From positions 1 through 34,578 of the forward strand of contig JANQLN010000112.1 of assembly GCA_028280575.1 (NCBI GenBank): a DNA stretch of 34,578 nucleotides, given 5' to 3'. This document shows positions 1 to 8,053 of the stretch, one piece after another. A model generated the notes under the pieces. The model saw only the letters and a list, made by a program, of their open reading frames with translations, ran no database searches and was not told where the DNA came from. The DNA comes from Clostridia bacterium. Its GTDB lineage: Bacteria; Bacillota; Clostridia; Acetivibrionales; STF1-152. How positions within the stretch are numbered: the first letter of the stretch is position 1; every line of letters starts with the position of its first letter. The position numbers and the translations under genes are program-made.

Positions 1-112
1 ACGGCGAATATCTGGATATTTAACGCTTTTTTTGAAGAATTCGGGCGGAAACAATGGACAAAAAGATGTTGTGCAGGAGTTTTGTCCCAGGCTCCTAGGC
101 GAATGTATTCAC
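1..112. other. left-edge stretch, no gene called
   Basis: This short edge region holds no gene I can support. On the plus strand, frame 1 is open from the first base to a TAG at 145-147 (about 48 codons) with no start inside the window. It could be the tail of a gene cut by the window edge, running 35 bp into the end of the convergent isomerase gene. The peptide is rich in Arg, Lys and Cys and I recognise no family. No convincing terminator is seen for the leftward transcript; an AGGAG/CTCCT inverted pair around 77-96 lacks a T-run. Confidence 0.25.
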
Positions 113-964
113 TTACAAACCGGATAAAACATCTTTCAAAGCATTAGCCGCAATAGAAAATTTACCCGGGCCGCCCTTTTCCATCTGCGAAACATCAAGC
201 TCCTGCTCCAAACCTGCCATCCCTTCAAATGATCCCAGGTGAGGCTCCAACGACAAGAAAGCCTTAAATCCCATATCATTGAGCTCCTTCAATATCTCCG
301 GTATTTTACCGTCTCCGTAACCTGCAAGTACTACCTGTCCGTCGCTGTAAAGAGCATCCTTTATATGTACATAGCCTATATGATTTTTCAACATGTTAAA
401 AGCACGGGGATAGGTTTCTTCCCCGCACTGGACAAAGTTGGCAGGATCAAAGACGGCTTTGACATAATCACAATCCAGTGTTTCTAAAATATCCAGGCAT
501 CTTTTTGCCGTGTCGCCATAAATGCCCTTTTCGTTTTCATGGGATAATATTACATTGCAGCCTTTTGCCTCGTGCACAAACAAAGACCATCGTTCCAGTA
601 CTTCATCCCTGTATATGCCTGGATCTTCTTTCCCGGGCATAAAAAAGCTGAACATACGTATATATTTAACTTCCATAACATGGGCTATTTCCAAGGTATG
701 CCTGAACAAATCCAGATGGGCAGAAAAGTCGTCTGTTATTTTTATTTTTCCGAGAGGTGAGCCAACTGCCGACAGCTTGAATCCTCTATCATCCAGTTGC
801 TTTTTTATCTCTTTCGCCTCACTGGCGGAATACTCCACAAGCCCTTTTCCATTTACACCGCGCATTTCAATATATTTTATTCCGTGCTCGTCCAGTGTAT
901 CCATCTGTTTTTTCAAATCCATATCAATTTCGTCGGCAAACGCACTAATTATAAAATTACTCAT
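113..964 (-). CDS. sugar phosphate isomerase/epimerase (xylose isomerase-like TIM barrel)
   Basis: A 283-residue protein of the AP-endonuclease-2/xylose-isomerase-like TIM-barrel superfamily, whose members isomerise, epimerise or dehydrate sugars, inositols and keto-sugars with a divalent metal. The expected metal-ligand strands are visible in order: a Glu in SHENEKG, an Asp/Asn pair in FDPANF, a His in GYVHIKDA and a Glu in LSLEPHLG. There is no signal peptide, so it is cytoplasmic. The ATG is preceded by GAGGTG at 7-nt spacing. It follows a second protein of the same superfamily (1060-1824) on the same strand after a 95-bp gap, so the two are probably co-transcribed. The substrate cannot be read from sequence; hexulose, inosose or 3-keto-sugar chemistry are all possible. 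The family is confident, the reaction is not. Confidence 0.85.
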   Translation of the reverse strand: MSNFIISAFADEIDMDLKKQMDTLDEHGIKYIEMRGVNGKGLVEYSASEAKEIKKQLDDRGFKLSAVGSPLGKIKITDDFSAHLDLFRHTLEIAHVMEVKYIRMFSFFMPGKEDPGIYRDEVLERWSLFVHEAKGCNVILSHENEKGIYGDTAKRCLDILETLDCDYVKAVFDPANFVQCGEETYPRAFNMLKNHIGYVHIKDALYSDGQVVLAGYGDGKIPEILKELNDMGFKAFLSLEPHLGSFEGMAGLEQELDVSQMEKGGPGKFSIAANALKDVLSGL

Positions 965-1059
965 TTACAGGCACCTCATTTATTTTGGGCATTTTCTTGC
1001 TGCTTCTTATTAATAAAAACCATGCTTCCGGCAATTTGCTTATGCTGTATTTTTGCTGC

Positions 1060-1824
1060 TTACTTCATCAATTCCTGCAGGTTTTTAAAGCTTATTTCAA
1101 GACTTTCAAAGGGACTTCTAAAGCTTGTGTCCTGCTCAACCGGTGCCCATACCACACCTGTATCCCTGCATGCCTTGATAATATCAGGCCAGTTAAGGTT
1201 TCCTTCGCCAATTTCAGCAAAATGCTGCGCATCGCCTTTGATCATCATATCCTTAAAGTGGACCACACTCATCCTTCCGTCTACCTTTTTAATCCAATCA
1301 ACCGGATTTGCACCACCGGCTTGAATCCAGTATGTATCCAACTCAAACTCAAATGCGTCAGGGTCGGCATTTTCCAGCATAATATCCATCATTGTCTTTC
1401 CTTCATATTTTTCAAACTCAAGCTTATGATTGTGATAAATAAACTTTAAACCTTCATTCTTAAGCTTAACGGCAATTTCACTATACTCTTTTATAAATGC
1501 CATCAATCCTTCCTTGTCCTTCCTGTATTTGCCCGGCATCATTCCAATACCTACATATTTGCAGTTCCAGAGCTTGTGCTCCTTTATTACATTATCAAGG
1601 TCATCTTTAAGCCTTTCCCCGGAAATGTGAGTTGCACATATCTCAAGCTGGTATTTATCGGCCAGTTCTTTTATTTTTAAAGGTTCAACAGGTCCTACAC
1701 CCGAAAGCTGTATTGCTTCATAGCCTATGTCTCTTACTTTTTTAAGGGATTTATCAACATCTTCCTCTGTTTTCAAATACTCCCTGAGAGTATATAGCTG
1801 GGCTGCTATTTTAAAATCTCCCAT
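1060..1824 (-). CDS. sugar phosphate isomerase/epimerase (second TIM-barrel paralogue)
   Basis: A 254-residue cytoplasmic TIM-barrel protein of the same superfamily as its downstream neighbour, but not a close duplicate. Ligand strands: YHNHKLEF (His), ELDTYWIQAGG (Asp), VVHFKDM (His) and APVEQD (Glu). The opening MGDFKIAAQLYTLRE is typical of bacterial IolE/xylose-isomerase-like proteins, whose first strand begins with GxQLYxxR. The reading frame stays open upstream to 1995, but that part is low-complexity and Tyr/Cys-rich. The ATG at 1824 has AAGGAGTGG just upstream, so I use that start. A cupin/AraC regulator gene is transcribed divergently 113 bp away and is the likely controller. The substrate is unknown. 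Confidence 0.86.
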   Translation of the reverse strand: MGDFKIAAQLYTLREYLKTEEDVDKSLKKVRDIGYEAIQLSGVGPVEPLKIKELADKYQLEICATHISGERLKDDLDNVIKEHKLWNCKYVGIGMMPGKYRKDKEGLMAFIKEYSEIAVKLKNEGLKFIYHNHKLEFEKYEGKTMMDIMLENADPDAFEFELDTYWIQAGGANPVDWIKKVDGRMSVVHFKDMMIKGDAQHFAEIGEGNLNWPDIIKACRDTGVVWAPVEQDTSFRSPFESLEISFKNLQELMK

Positions 1825-1863
1825 TTTACCACTCCTTCTTGTTTTTTCTATATGTATATAGTA

Positions 1864-1886
1864 ATATATATTGAAACAATATATAT
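1864..1886. promoter_or_regulatory. perfect 10-bp dyad in the divergent promoter region
   Basis: The arms at 1864-1873 and 1877-1886 (ATATATATTG and CAATATATAT) are exact inverted repeats around AAA. The dyad lies between the isomerase gene (start 1824) and the divergent AraC gene (start 1938). It is very AT-rich, but the symmetric TTG/CAA core makes a binding site for the neighbouring regulator plausible. A TTGACA at 1895-1900 could be the -35 box of the araC promoter, although the matching -10 (GATTGT at 1918) is weak. Role inferred from position only. Confidence 0.4.
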
Positions 1887-1937
1887 AGTTTTTTTTGACA
1901 AAAATATTGGTTTTTGTGATTGTGAGGATGTACAAAA

Positions 1938-2789
1938 ATGAATGACATTTATAAGAATATAGACAGGGACATACAATTTGGCAGAACCCGGACAAATAAT
2001 CCTATGGACACTCAAAAATATGAGTTTCATTTGCATAATTTTTTTGAAATATATTACCTGATAAGCGGAGACATCAATTATTTTGTAGAAAAAAACAGCT
2101 ATAAGCTTGAAGACGGAGACCTTTTGGTGATGAATAAAAATGAAGTGCATAAACCTTCCTTTACCTCCAACAGGGCATATGAAAGAGTGTCCATACACTT
2201 TAATCCTTACATATTAAATATATTCAGCTCCGAATACTATAACCTGAAGGATTTTTTTATAAACCGGAAAAACGGTGAAAATAACAGGCTTCTTTCCAAT
2301 ACCCTTGAAAAAGAAAAGCTTTATAATATGATCATGAAGCTTCTAAGTCTCAAAAGAAGTAATCCTGAATATCCAATCCTTAAAAGCCTTTATTTTATTG
2401 AACTCGTTGTCTTTCTTAACCAGATCTTCAAAAGAAGCCCCTCGCGGGAGAATAATCTGATACTGCCGGAAAAGCTCAGACCCATAATAGATTATATTGA
2501 TTCTCATCTTGATTCCGACCTGACCTTAAAAACCCTGGAAAAGCAATTTTTCATAAACAGGTATTATCTAAGCCGCCTGTTTAAGAAAAGCATTGGAAAC
2601 AGCCTGCATGAATACATACTTATAAAAAGAATATCACTGGCAAAAAAACTGCTCTATGAAGGCTTAAATGCCACGGAAGCTTCAAATTCAAGCGGCTTTA
2701 ACGACTACTCAAATTTTGTTAAAATGTTCAAAAGATTTGTAGGCACCACACCGAGCCTGTACAAGAAAAAACACCGGGCGGATCACTAA
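1938..2789 (+). CDS. AraC family transcriptional regulator (cupin sensor + double HTH)
   Basis: A 283-residue DNA-binding regulator. Residues ~20-110 form the cupin-type ligand pocket of AraC proteins (EFHLHNFFEIYYLISG, then DGDLLVMNKNEVHKP, a typical jelly-roll strand and turn). Residues ~180-280 carry the two helix-turn-helix motifs, including TLEKQFFINRYYLSRLFKKSIG and the closing FNDYSNFVKMFKRFVGTTPSLYKK (AraC signature). Divergent transcription from the two isomerase genes suggests it controls them in response to a sugar. The start is the first ATG of the frame; a weak GTGAGG lies upstream. Its 3' end overlaps the convergent histidine kinase gene by 4 bp. Family assignment is strong; the ligand is unknown. 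Confidence 0.92.
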   Translation: MNDIYKNIDRDIQFGRTRTNNPMDTQKYEFHLHNFFEIYYLISGDINYFVEKNSYKLEDGDLLVMNKNEVHKPSFTSNRAYERVSIHFNPYILNIFSSEYYNLKDFFINRKNGENNRLLSNTLEKEKLYNMIMKLLSLKRSNPEYPILKSLYFIELVVFLNQIFKRSPSRENNLILPEKLRPIIDYIDSHLDSDLTLKTLEKQFFINRYYLSRLFKKSIGNSLHEYILIKRISLAKKLLYEGLNATEASNSSGFNDYSNFVKMFKRFVGTTPSLYKKKHRADH

Positions 2790-4276
2790 GAGCCTTTATC
2801 CAGTTCAAACCAGAACTCAACGCCTTTGTCAACATTTTTGGCACCAAATCTGTTATGATGCAGTTCAATTATCGCTTTTACAATTGAAAGCCCAAGACCT
2901 GTACTGCCGTTGTTTCTGGTTCTTGCCCTGTCAACTTTGTAAAAGCTTGACCAGATTTTTTCCAGCTCTTTTTCCGGGATATGTCTGCCTGTATTAAATA
3001 CTTTAACCTCTACCTTATTTCCTTTATCTTCGTAATTTATTTTTATTGTACCATTTTCATAAACATGGTTAATGGCATTGCTTACATAATTCATAAGCAC
3101 CTGCTCAATTTTCGAGCGGTCGGCATGTACCTCAACGGATTCATTATCATTAAAAACCGCTTTTACATTCTTTTGCTGGAACAATATGCTGTTTTTTGCT
3201 GCTACTTCACTGATAAGATTGGTTATGTCAAACTTTTCTATATTAAGCTTCATATGTCCCGACTGAATATAAGCAAGGTTTAAAAGCTGTTTTACAAGCA
3301 TATTCATTTTATTCGCCTCATCCACAATAACATCACAATAAAAATTCTTGCTTTCCTCGTCATCGTTCACATTGACCTTAAGCCCTTCCGCATATCCCTG
3401 TATTAATGCTATGGGTGTTTTCAGCTCATGGGAAACATTTGATATGAATTCCTTCCTCATTTTTTCAATTTGCCTTTCTTTTTCAATTTCCTTTTTAAGT
3501 GCCATATTGGATTCCAAAAGCTCCTTTATGGAATTTGAAAGCTGCCCTGACATGGAATTGATGCTTTTTCCAAGCATGCCAACCTCATCATTGCTTTTAA
3601 CCTTGTATTTTTGGCTAAAATCAAGCGTTGCCATCCTCCGTGCTATTTTATTGAGCTCAAGTATGGGACTGGTAACACTTTTAGAAAAAATAAGAATAAG
3701 TATGCTGCCCAGTAGTATTATTAAAAGGCCTGTATAAAGAGAAAAACGGTTGGCAATTTTAACGCTCTCATAAATGGCTGTAACAGGAGTATTCAATATG
3801 AGGAATGCTCCGCTGTCAAGCTTTGAAATCAAAGTTATCAAATCCGTTCCCAGTCTTACGTCCCTGTTATTAATAAAAATAGGACTGTCCTTTGCTACTT
3901 CAGGCAGATATTTCCTTATTAGCGCTTCAGAATGCTGCATTGACTGTCTTTTATTTGAAAAGTGCTGTTTCCCCCTTTCCGGTAATATTATATTTCTATT
4001 GGATGAGGTGTCATATATTTTTTCCATATGCCCATTAAAGATAATAACATGCAGTCCTTTTAGCCTTTCTATTAATTCAAGGTCAAAAGCAATGTCAAGC
4101 AGCGAATCCTTATAAATGCTGTTAACCATTTTATAGCTTTCCAGAAGGCTTTTTTGCTTTGTCCTGTGGTAGTACTCCTCCAAAAAGCTGCTGTTCATAA
4201 ACCAGGTAAGAACAACAAAAAGAATAATTAAACCATTTACCCAAACAAATAATTTCCACCTTATCGACAGCTTCAT
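2786..4276 (-). CDS. sensor histidine kinase (HAMP-HisKA-HATPase)
   Basis: A 496-residue membrane kinase. TM1 is at about residues 9-28 and TM2 at about 179-198. Between them lies an extracellular sensor of roughly 150 residues with no recognised ligand motif. A HAMP linker follows (about 199-250, SPILELNKIARRMATLDF), then the dimerisation/phosphoacceptor helix with His283 in VSHELKTPIALIQGYAEGL. The catalytic ATP-binding domain shows the N box (VLMNYVSNAINH) and G2 box (GSTGLGLSIVKAI). It partners the response regulator just upstream; their ORFs overlap in an ATGA, so translation is coupled. The secreted DUF2680-like protein encoded divergently beyond the regulator is a likely target or accessory, suggesting an envelope stimulus. 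Confidence 0.95.
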   Translation of the reverse strand: MKLSIRWKLFVWVNGLIILFVVLTWFMNSSFLEEYYHRTKQKSLLESYKMVNSIYKDSLLDIAFDLELIERLKGLHVIIFNGHMEKIYDTSSNRNIILPERGKQHFSNKRQSMQHSEALIRKYLPEVAKDSPIFINNRDVRLGTDLITLISKLDSGAFLILNTPVTAIYESVKIANRFSLYTGLLIILLGSILILIFSKSVTSPILELNKIARRMATLDFSQKYKVKSNDEVGMLGKSINSMSGQLSNSIKELLESNMALKKEIEKERQIEKMRKEFISNVSHELKTPIALIQGYAEGLKVNVNDDEESKNFYCDVIVDEANKMNMLVKQLLNLAYIQSGHMKLNIEKFDITNLISEVAAKNSILFQQKNVKAVFNDNESVEVHADRSKIEQVLMNYVSNAINHVYENGTIKINYEDKGNKVEVKVFNTGRHIPEKELEKIWSSFYKVDRARTRNNGSTGLGLSIVKAIIELHHNRFGAKNVDKGVEFWFELDKGS

Positions 4277-4950
4277 TTATCCACCTCAAACCTATATCCA
4301 TAACCTCTCACAGTCTTGATATATTCACCCTTTTGTTCAAGCTTGAGCCTTATCTTTTTAATATGTGTATCCACAGTTCTCGAATCCCCGTAATAATCAA
4401 AATCCCATACCGCATTCAAAATTTGTTCCCTGCTGAGTACAATTCCGGCGTTCTCAGCCAAATAGCCAAGTAATTCAAATTCCTTAGGGCTGAATTCAAC
4501 TCTTTTTTTATCAACGCATACCGTATGCTTGTCTATATTAATTTCAATTCCACCGTATATTTTTTTATTCTGCTTTGTGTTTTCTATTCTCCTGAAAAGC
4601 GCTTTAATGCGCGCAATAAGGATTTGCGGACTGAATGGCTTCGTTATGTACTCATCGGCACCTAAGTCAAATCCAAAAATTTCATCCGATTCTTCCCCCC
4701 TTGCCGTCAGCATAATAATAGGAATCTTTGCATTTTTTCTAATCATCCTGCATACTGTCCACCCGTCATATTCAGGCATCATAACATCAAGGATTACAAG
4801 GTCGATATTTTTTTCCTGTTCAAATTTTTCCAGTGCGTCTTTACCATTTTCGGCCTCTACAACCAAACAATTCTCTTTTTTTAAAAAGTCAGCTATAAGC
4901 TTTCTCATTCTAGACTCATCTTCTGCTATTAAAATCTTTTTTCCCTGCAT
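4273..4950 (-). CDS. OmpR/PhoB family response regulator
   Basis: A 225-residue two-domain regulator. The receiver domain (about 4-118) has the acidic pair E10/D11, phosphoacceptor Asp55 in LVILDVMMPEYDG, the switch Thr in IIMLTARGEE and the Lys of ITKPFSP. The C-terminal winged helix (about 130-222) ends in the typical SRTVDTHIKKIRLKLE and TVRGYGYRFE. The frame is open further upstream to 5190, but the ATG at 4950 begins the receiver fold exactly (MQGKKILIAEDES) and has GGGAGAAG before it. It is first in a two-gene operon with the kinase (ATGA overlap). The divergent start at 5096 makes the 145-bp spacer the expected binding region. Confidence 0.96.
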   Translation of the reverse strand: MQGKKILIAEDESRMRKLIADFLKKENCLVVEAENGKDALEKFEQEKNIDLVILDVMMPEYDGWTVCRMIRKNAKIPIIMLTARGEESDEIFGFDLGADEYITKPFSPQILIARIKALFRRIENTKQNKKIYGGIEINIDKHTVCVDKKRVEFSPKEFELLGYLAENAGIVLSREQILNAVWDFDYYGDSRTVDTHIKKIRLKLEQKGEYIKTVRGYGYRFEVDK

Positions 4951-5007
4951 TTTCTTCTCCCATGTTTTTATTTTATTATATACCAGATCCATGTGTATAT
5001 TGTCTTC

Positions 5008-5040
5008 TTCACTTAAATTATATCTAAAGTTCACAAAATC
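5008..5040. promoter_or_regulatory. candidate tandem response-regulator site
   Basis: The spacer between the response regulator and the divergent secreted protein contains TTCACTTAAAT starting at 5008 and TTCACAAAATC starting at 5030. The copies are 22 bp apart, i.e. two helical turns, as expected for tandem binding by OmpR-type dimers. It is a short AT-rich match, so it is tentative. Confidence 0.3.
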
Positions 5041-5095
5041 TACACATAACACGGATACAATAATTTTATCATAATTGATGAGAGGAGAATCACAT

Positions 5096-5938
5096 ATGAA
5101 CAAAAACAAGAAATTTTTGAAAATTGCAGGCAGCATATTCATAACAGGAATAATTGCCACAATAAGCATTTCCGTATTTGCCGATAACATCGGATGGGCT
5201 TTTGGAAGAAAAATGGCGTTGGAAGAAAGAGAAGGCTTTACCCCCGGTGAAAATTACCGGATGCCAAAAGGCAGAGGCTTCAATATGCCGAAGCAGATGA
5301 AAAAGCCTCACTCTTTCATACGGGGAAATTGCGAAGAGTTGGAAGCGGCTATTGATAGCCTTATCGAAAAGGGAAGCTTTGCACAGGAAAAGAAGGATGC
5401 CGTTTTAAATTACCTGGATGAAAAGGAAGAAGAAAGAGCTGCCAAGATGGAAGAACTAAAGCAAATGACTTTTGAGGAACGCATAGAATATATGAAAGAA
5501 AATGCCCCTGAAAAACCTGCCGAACCCTTTGCCGATATGGTGAAGGAAGGTATAATAACAACACAAGAAGCAGAGTTGATAAAAGAGCAATTATGCGATA
5601 TGAAAAATGAGCAGCGTAAAAAAATCCTGGATGAAAAATTATCACAAATTGTTGAAGAAGGTATAATTACCGGAGATGAAAAATCAGATATTACCGCCTG
5701 GCTTGAAGCGGAACATGCTAAAAAAATTGCAGAAAAAGAAAATTTGAAATCAATGACTGAAGAAGAACGCAAGGAGTACTTTGAGCAAATAAAAGACGAG
5801 TGGAAGGACCCTGTAAGCAGAATGGTTGAAGACGGTGTAATTTCCGAAGATCAGGCAGAATCCTTGGGCAAAATACTTCCAGGCAGGGGAAGGATGAAAA
5901 AAAATGCACCCGGAATGTGCAGACCCAGGAGGCAGTGA
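5096..5938 (+). CDS. secreted DUF2680-like acidic repeat protein
   Basis: A 280-residue exported protein. Residues 1-29 form a signal peptide (Lys-rich start, hydrophobic stretch, likely cut after ISVFA). The mature part is highly charged and helical. Two similar segments, about 117-165 and 213-258, share LKxMTxEERxEY... followed by (R/D)MVxxGxIxxxxAE. The short unit E(E/D)G(I/V)I recurs near 150, 188 and 246, with a looser copy near 91. This resembles the DUF2680/YckD-type secreted proteins of Bacillota. The start at 5096 is chosen because AGAGGAG lies 8 nt before it and the signal peptide starts there; an in-frame ATG at 5075 has no better site. It is divergent from the two-component operon, which probably controls it. 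Molecular function unknown. Confidence 0.8.
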   Translation: MNKNKKFLKIAGSIFITGIIATISISVFADNIGWAFGRKMALEEREGFTPGENYRMPKGRGFNMPKQMKKPHSFIRGNCEELEAAIDSLIEKGSFAQEKKDAVLNYLDEKEEERAAKMEELKQMTFEERIEYMKENAPEKPAEPFADMVKEGIITTQEAELIKEQLCDMKNEQRKKILDEKLSQIVEEGIITGDEKSDITAWLEAEHAKKIAEKENLKSMTEEERKEYFEQIKDEWKDPVSRMVEDGVISEDQAESLGKILPGRGRMKKNAPGMCRPRRQ

Positions 5939-6020
5939 CAAAAGACCCGGAAAAGTATTTAAAGGCAGTTTGTAAGACAGCTTTATATTGAGCTATTTTC
6001 GCTGTATCGGCTTAAAGTAT

Positions 6021-6047
6021 ACAGCCCGGTTAAAACCGGGCTGTTTT
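6021..6047 (+). terminator. rho-independent terminator after the DUF2680-like gene
   Basis: A perfect 10-bp GC-rich stem (ACAGCCCGGT at 6021-6030, ACCGGGCTGT at 6035-6044) with a 4-nt loop is followed by TTTT. It lies 82 bp past the stop of the secreted-protein gene and before the next plus-strand gene at 6113, so it separates the two. Confidence 0.85.
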
Positions 6048-6112
6048 AGTGTGTTTGAATAAATACTTCCCTACAATCCATACTACTATAAAAGTCTTAA
6101 AGGAGAAATATA

Positions 6113-6907
6113 ATGTCAAAAAACACCAAAACCGATGAAGAAGTAAAAAATACGGAAGTCAAAATACTTCTTAAAAGAGACACAGTAATGGAAAAAGGAT
6201 TTGAATTAAAAAGGGATTTTGAAGAATACTTTATGATAAAAAAAAGGGCCGCCGTAATGAAAATATGGTATCTTGATACAATAGGCCAGGATTTCAATAA
6301 TGAAAACTGGAGTGTACGGTACCGCTATCATGACGGCTGCGAGCTTGAGCTGACATACAAAAAGCGATTTGACACCGGGATAGCCGATAGTGAAAAAATT
6401 TCAAGTTCAGATATTTATAAAAGGTTTTTAGATAATGGGTTCCAGGCAGAATATGACAAAGGCTACAAGGAAAACACCCTCAGTTTTTCCTATGCGGTAA
6501 AAATTCCCCATGAAAATAAAATGGAACTGGCCCTGTATACGGCAAAAAATATAGCGCTGGAAAATTGTCCCCGGGTATTAACCGGCTGGAAGAATGATAA
6601 TTGGGCAATAAATTCCTTGCAAAGGTCCCGGTTTTACGGACCTGTTGATGCCCGTGAGTATAAAGGCTCATATAATGATTTGAAGATTGGTATTGAAATA
6701 TGGAAATTAAGCAGGTATATGCCTGAATTATCCTTTGACATTAAAACCGGAAAGGCACAGGAAACACATGACGAACTCATAAAAATACTTAGCAGCAAAA
6801 ACTGGTTTGTCCCAAAAGATTTTCTTAAAACACAAATGCTGTATGATGAGAGCTATATTAATAATCCGGCTCTTTCCAAATATCCTGCTAAAAGCAATTT
6901 ACTCTGA
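6113..6907 (+). CDS. CYTH-like domain protein of unknown function
   Basis: A 264-residue cytoplasmic protein. The N-terminal half looks like a CYTH (triphosphate tunnel metalloenzyme) fold. A charged first strand (EVKILLKRD, residues 15-23) sits where the family has ExExK. It is followed by IWYLDTIGQD and WSVRYRYHDGCELELTYKKRF, matching the usual YxDTxxxxL...LRxR......LTxK pattern. The ExExK signature is degenerate (only one Glu), so catalytic activity is uncertain. CYTH enzymes hydrolyse triphosphates or make cyclic nucleotides or polyphosphate; none of these can be assigned. The ATG has AGGAGA 6 nt upstream. Its last 9 bp overlap the convergent MFS gene. No functional link to its neighbours is obvious. 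Confidence 0.6.
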   Translation: MSKNTKTDEEVKNTEVKILLKRDTVMEKGFELKRDFEEYFMIKKRAAVMKIWYLDTIGQDFNNENWSVRYRYHDGCELELTYKKRFDTGIADSEKISSSDIYKRFLDNGFQAEYDKGYKENTLSFSYAVKIPHENKMELALYTAKNIALENCPRVLTGWKNDNWAINSLQRSRFYGPVDAREYKGSYNDLKIGIEIWKLSRYMPELSFDIKTGKAQETHDELIKILSSKNWFVPKDFLKTQMLYDESYINNPALSKYPAKSNLL

Positions 6908-8050
6908 TACAGGTGTGTTAGACATTATGATTGCTGCTGCAATTCCTACTGCGCCCGTAACCATAAAACCTGCATCAAGCGATAAAACATCGCCTAAAAT
7001 GCCTACAACAGCAGGCCCCCCAAACATTCCCAGCCCGTATATTGCTTGAAAAAATCCCATTGCACTGGCTCTTTTTTCAGGCTTCACACTTTTTATGCTC
7101 ATACCCATTAATAACGGGAAAACCATTCCTCTGCTGAATCCGCCGATAATCTGGGACACAAAGAGCAGGAACAGGGAGCCTGTATACGGAATAGCAAAGC
7201 ATGACGCCGCTGAAATAAGAAATCCTGTAATTATTACATTTTTTTCTCTAAACCTCCTTGCAAAGAATGCACCGCTTAAAGCACTTGCTATCACTCCGGG
7301 CAGGGCCGACAGCGTAGTCAGCAGCCCGAGCTGGTAGCTGGAGGCTCCAAGCTTTTCGGCGGCAACAGGCGTAAATCCGTAAAGTGTTGCAAAAGTCATA
7401 AACTGTATAAATATTGCAAGTACGGAAACCAGCATCAATTTCTTATCCCGTGCAACCTTCAGCAAATCATTCACTTTTAGGGGTTTCCTGTTTACATCTC
7501 TATTTTCTACGACCCCGGTGCTTAAAATAAGACCTGCTGCTGCCGCACCGCCGGCCAATATGAAGGTAGAACGGTCTCCCAGTGTTTTTGCAAAAACACC
7601 TCCCAGGTATACCGCACAAACCTGTCCAAAAAAGGTTATTGAAGTTAAATAGCCAATTGCTTTAGGAGTCTCTTGAGGCATATAGTAGCTTGAGTACAAT
7701 ACGGAATACGCAACCCAGGTCGCCGCAGCAATACCGGAAACCGAACGGAATATCAAAATAAAACCGGGTTCGGAAAAAAACCACAGTCCCAGGCTGCTGA
7801 CCAGACCGAACAGCAAACCCGCCATGACAAATATTTTCCTCCGGTTGAGAGTATCAGAAATAATGCCCAACGGAATCCTGACCAGCATCTGGGCAAAGCC
7901 GTATGAACCCAATATTATGCCAACCATACTGTATGAAACTCCCTTTGATTCTACATAAGTAGGAAAAATGGGGACATATGCATACATTGCAAACCAAAAC
8001 AGTGCGGTGGTAATATGAAAAAGTGTTTTCCTATTGGTCTTGGCATTCAT
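6899..8050 (-). CDS. MFS family transporter
   Basis: A 383-residue integral membrane protein of the major facilitator superfamily with about 12 hydrophobic segments. The signature loop between TM2 and TM3 is visible as RIPLGIISDTLNRRKIF (the G-x-x-x-D-x-x-x-R-R-K/R motif). A second, weaker copy at the start of the C-terminal half is SGAFFARRFREKN. The size fits small drug/sugar/metabolite exporters. The gene starts 3 bp after the stop of the SanA-like gene, so both are one transcript and probably translationally coupled; the nearest purine-rich tract is GGAAAGAG inside the preceding gene. The substrate cannot be predicted. Confidence 0.88.
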   Translation of the reverse strand: MNAKTNRKTLFHITTALFWFAMYAYVPIFPTYVESKGVSYSMVGIILGSYGFAQMLVRIPLGIISDTLNRRKIFVMAGLLFGLVSSLGLWFFSEPGFILIFRSVSGIAAATWVAYSVLYSSYYMPQETPKAIGYLTSITFFGQVCAVYLGGVFAKTLGDRSTFILAGGAAAAGLILSTGVVENRDVNRKPLKVNDLLKVARDKKLMLVSVLAIFIQFMTFATLYGFTPVAAEKLGASSYQLGLLTTLSALPGVIASALSGAFFARRFREKNVIITGFLISAASCFAIPYTGSLFLLFVSQIIGGFSRGMVFPLLMGMSIKSVKPEKRASAMGFFQAIYGLGMFGGPAVVGILGDVLSLDAGFMVTGAVGIAAAIIMSNTPVSE

Positions 8051-8053
8051 ACC

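Noticed and set aside
1-147. Open frame from the left edge as a partial gene
   Set aside because: Only 48 codons, no recognised motif, overlaps the end of a certain gene; mentioned but not called as CDS.
522-1013. 163-residue plus-strand ORF opposite the first isomerase gene
   Set aside because: Shadow of a well-supported minus-strand gene; Ser/Phe-rich composition and no family likeness.
1825-1995. 57-codon N-terminal extension of the second isomerase
   Set aside because: Crosses the divergent promoter region, is Tyr/Cys-rich and lacks a ribosome site; the internal ATG has a strong one.
4529-5074. 181-residue plus-strand ORF opposite the response regulator
   Set aside because: Antisense to a clear receiver/winged-helix protein; Ser/Ile-rich low-complexity product and no ribosome site.
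4951-5190. 80-codon N-terminal extension of the response regulator
   Set aside because: Overlaps the divergent secreted-protein gene and precedes the exact start of the receiver fold.
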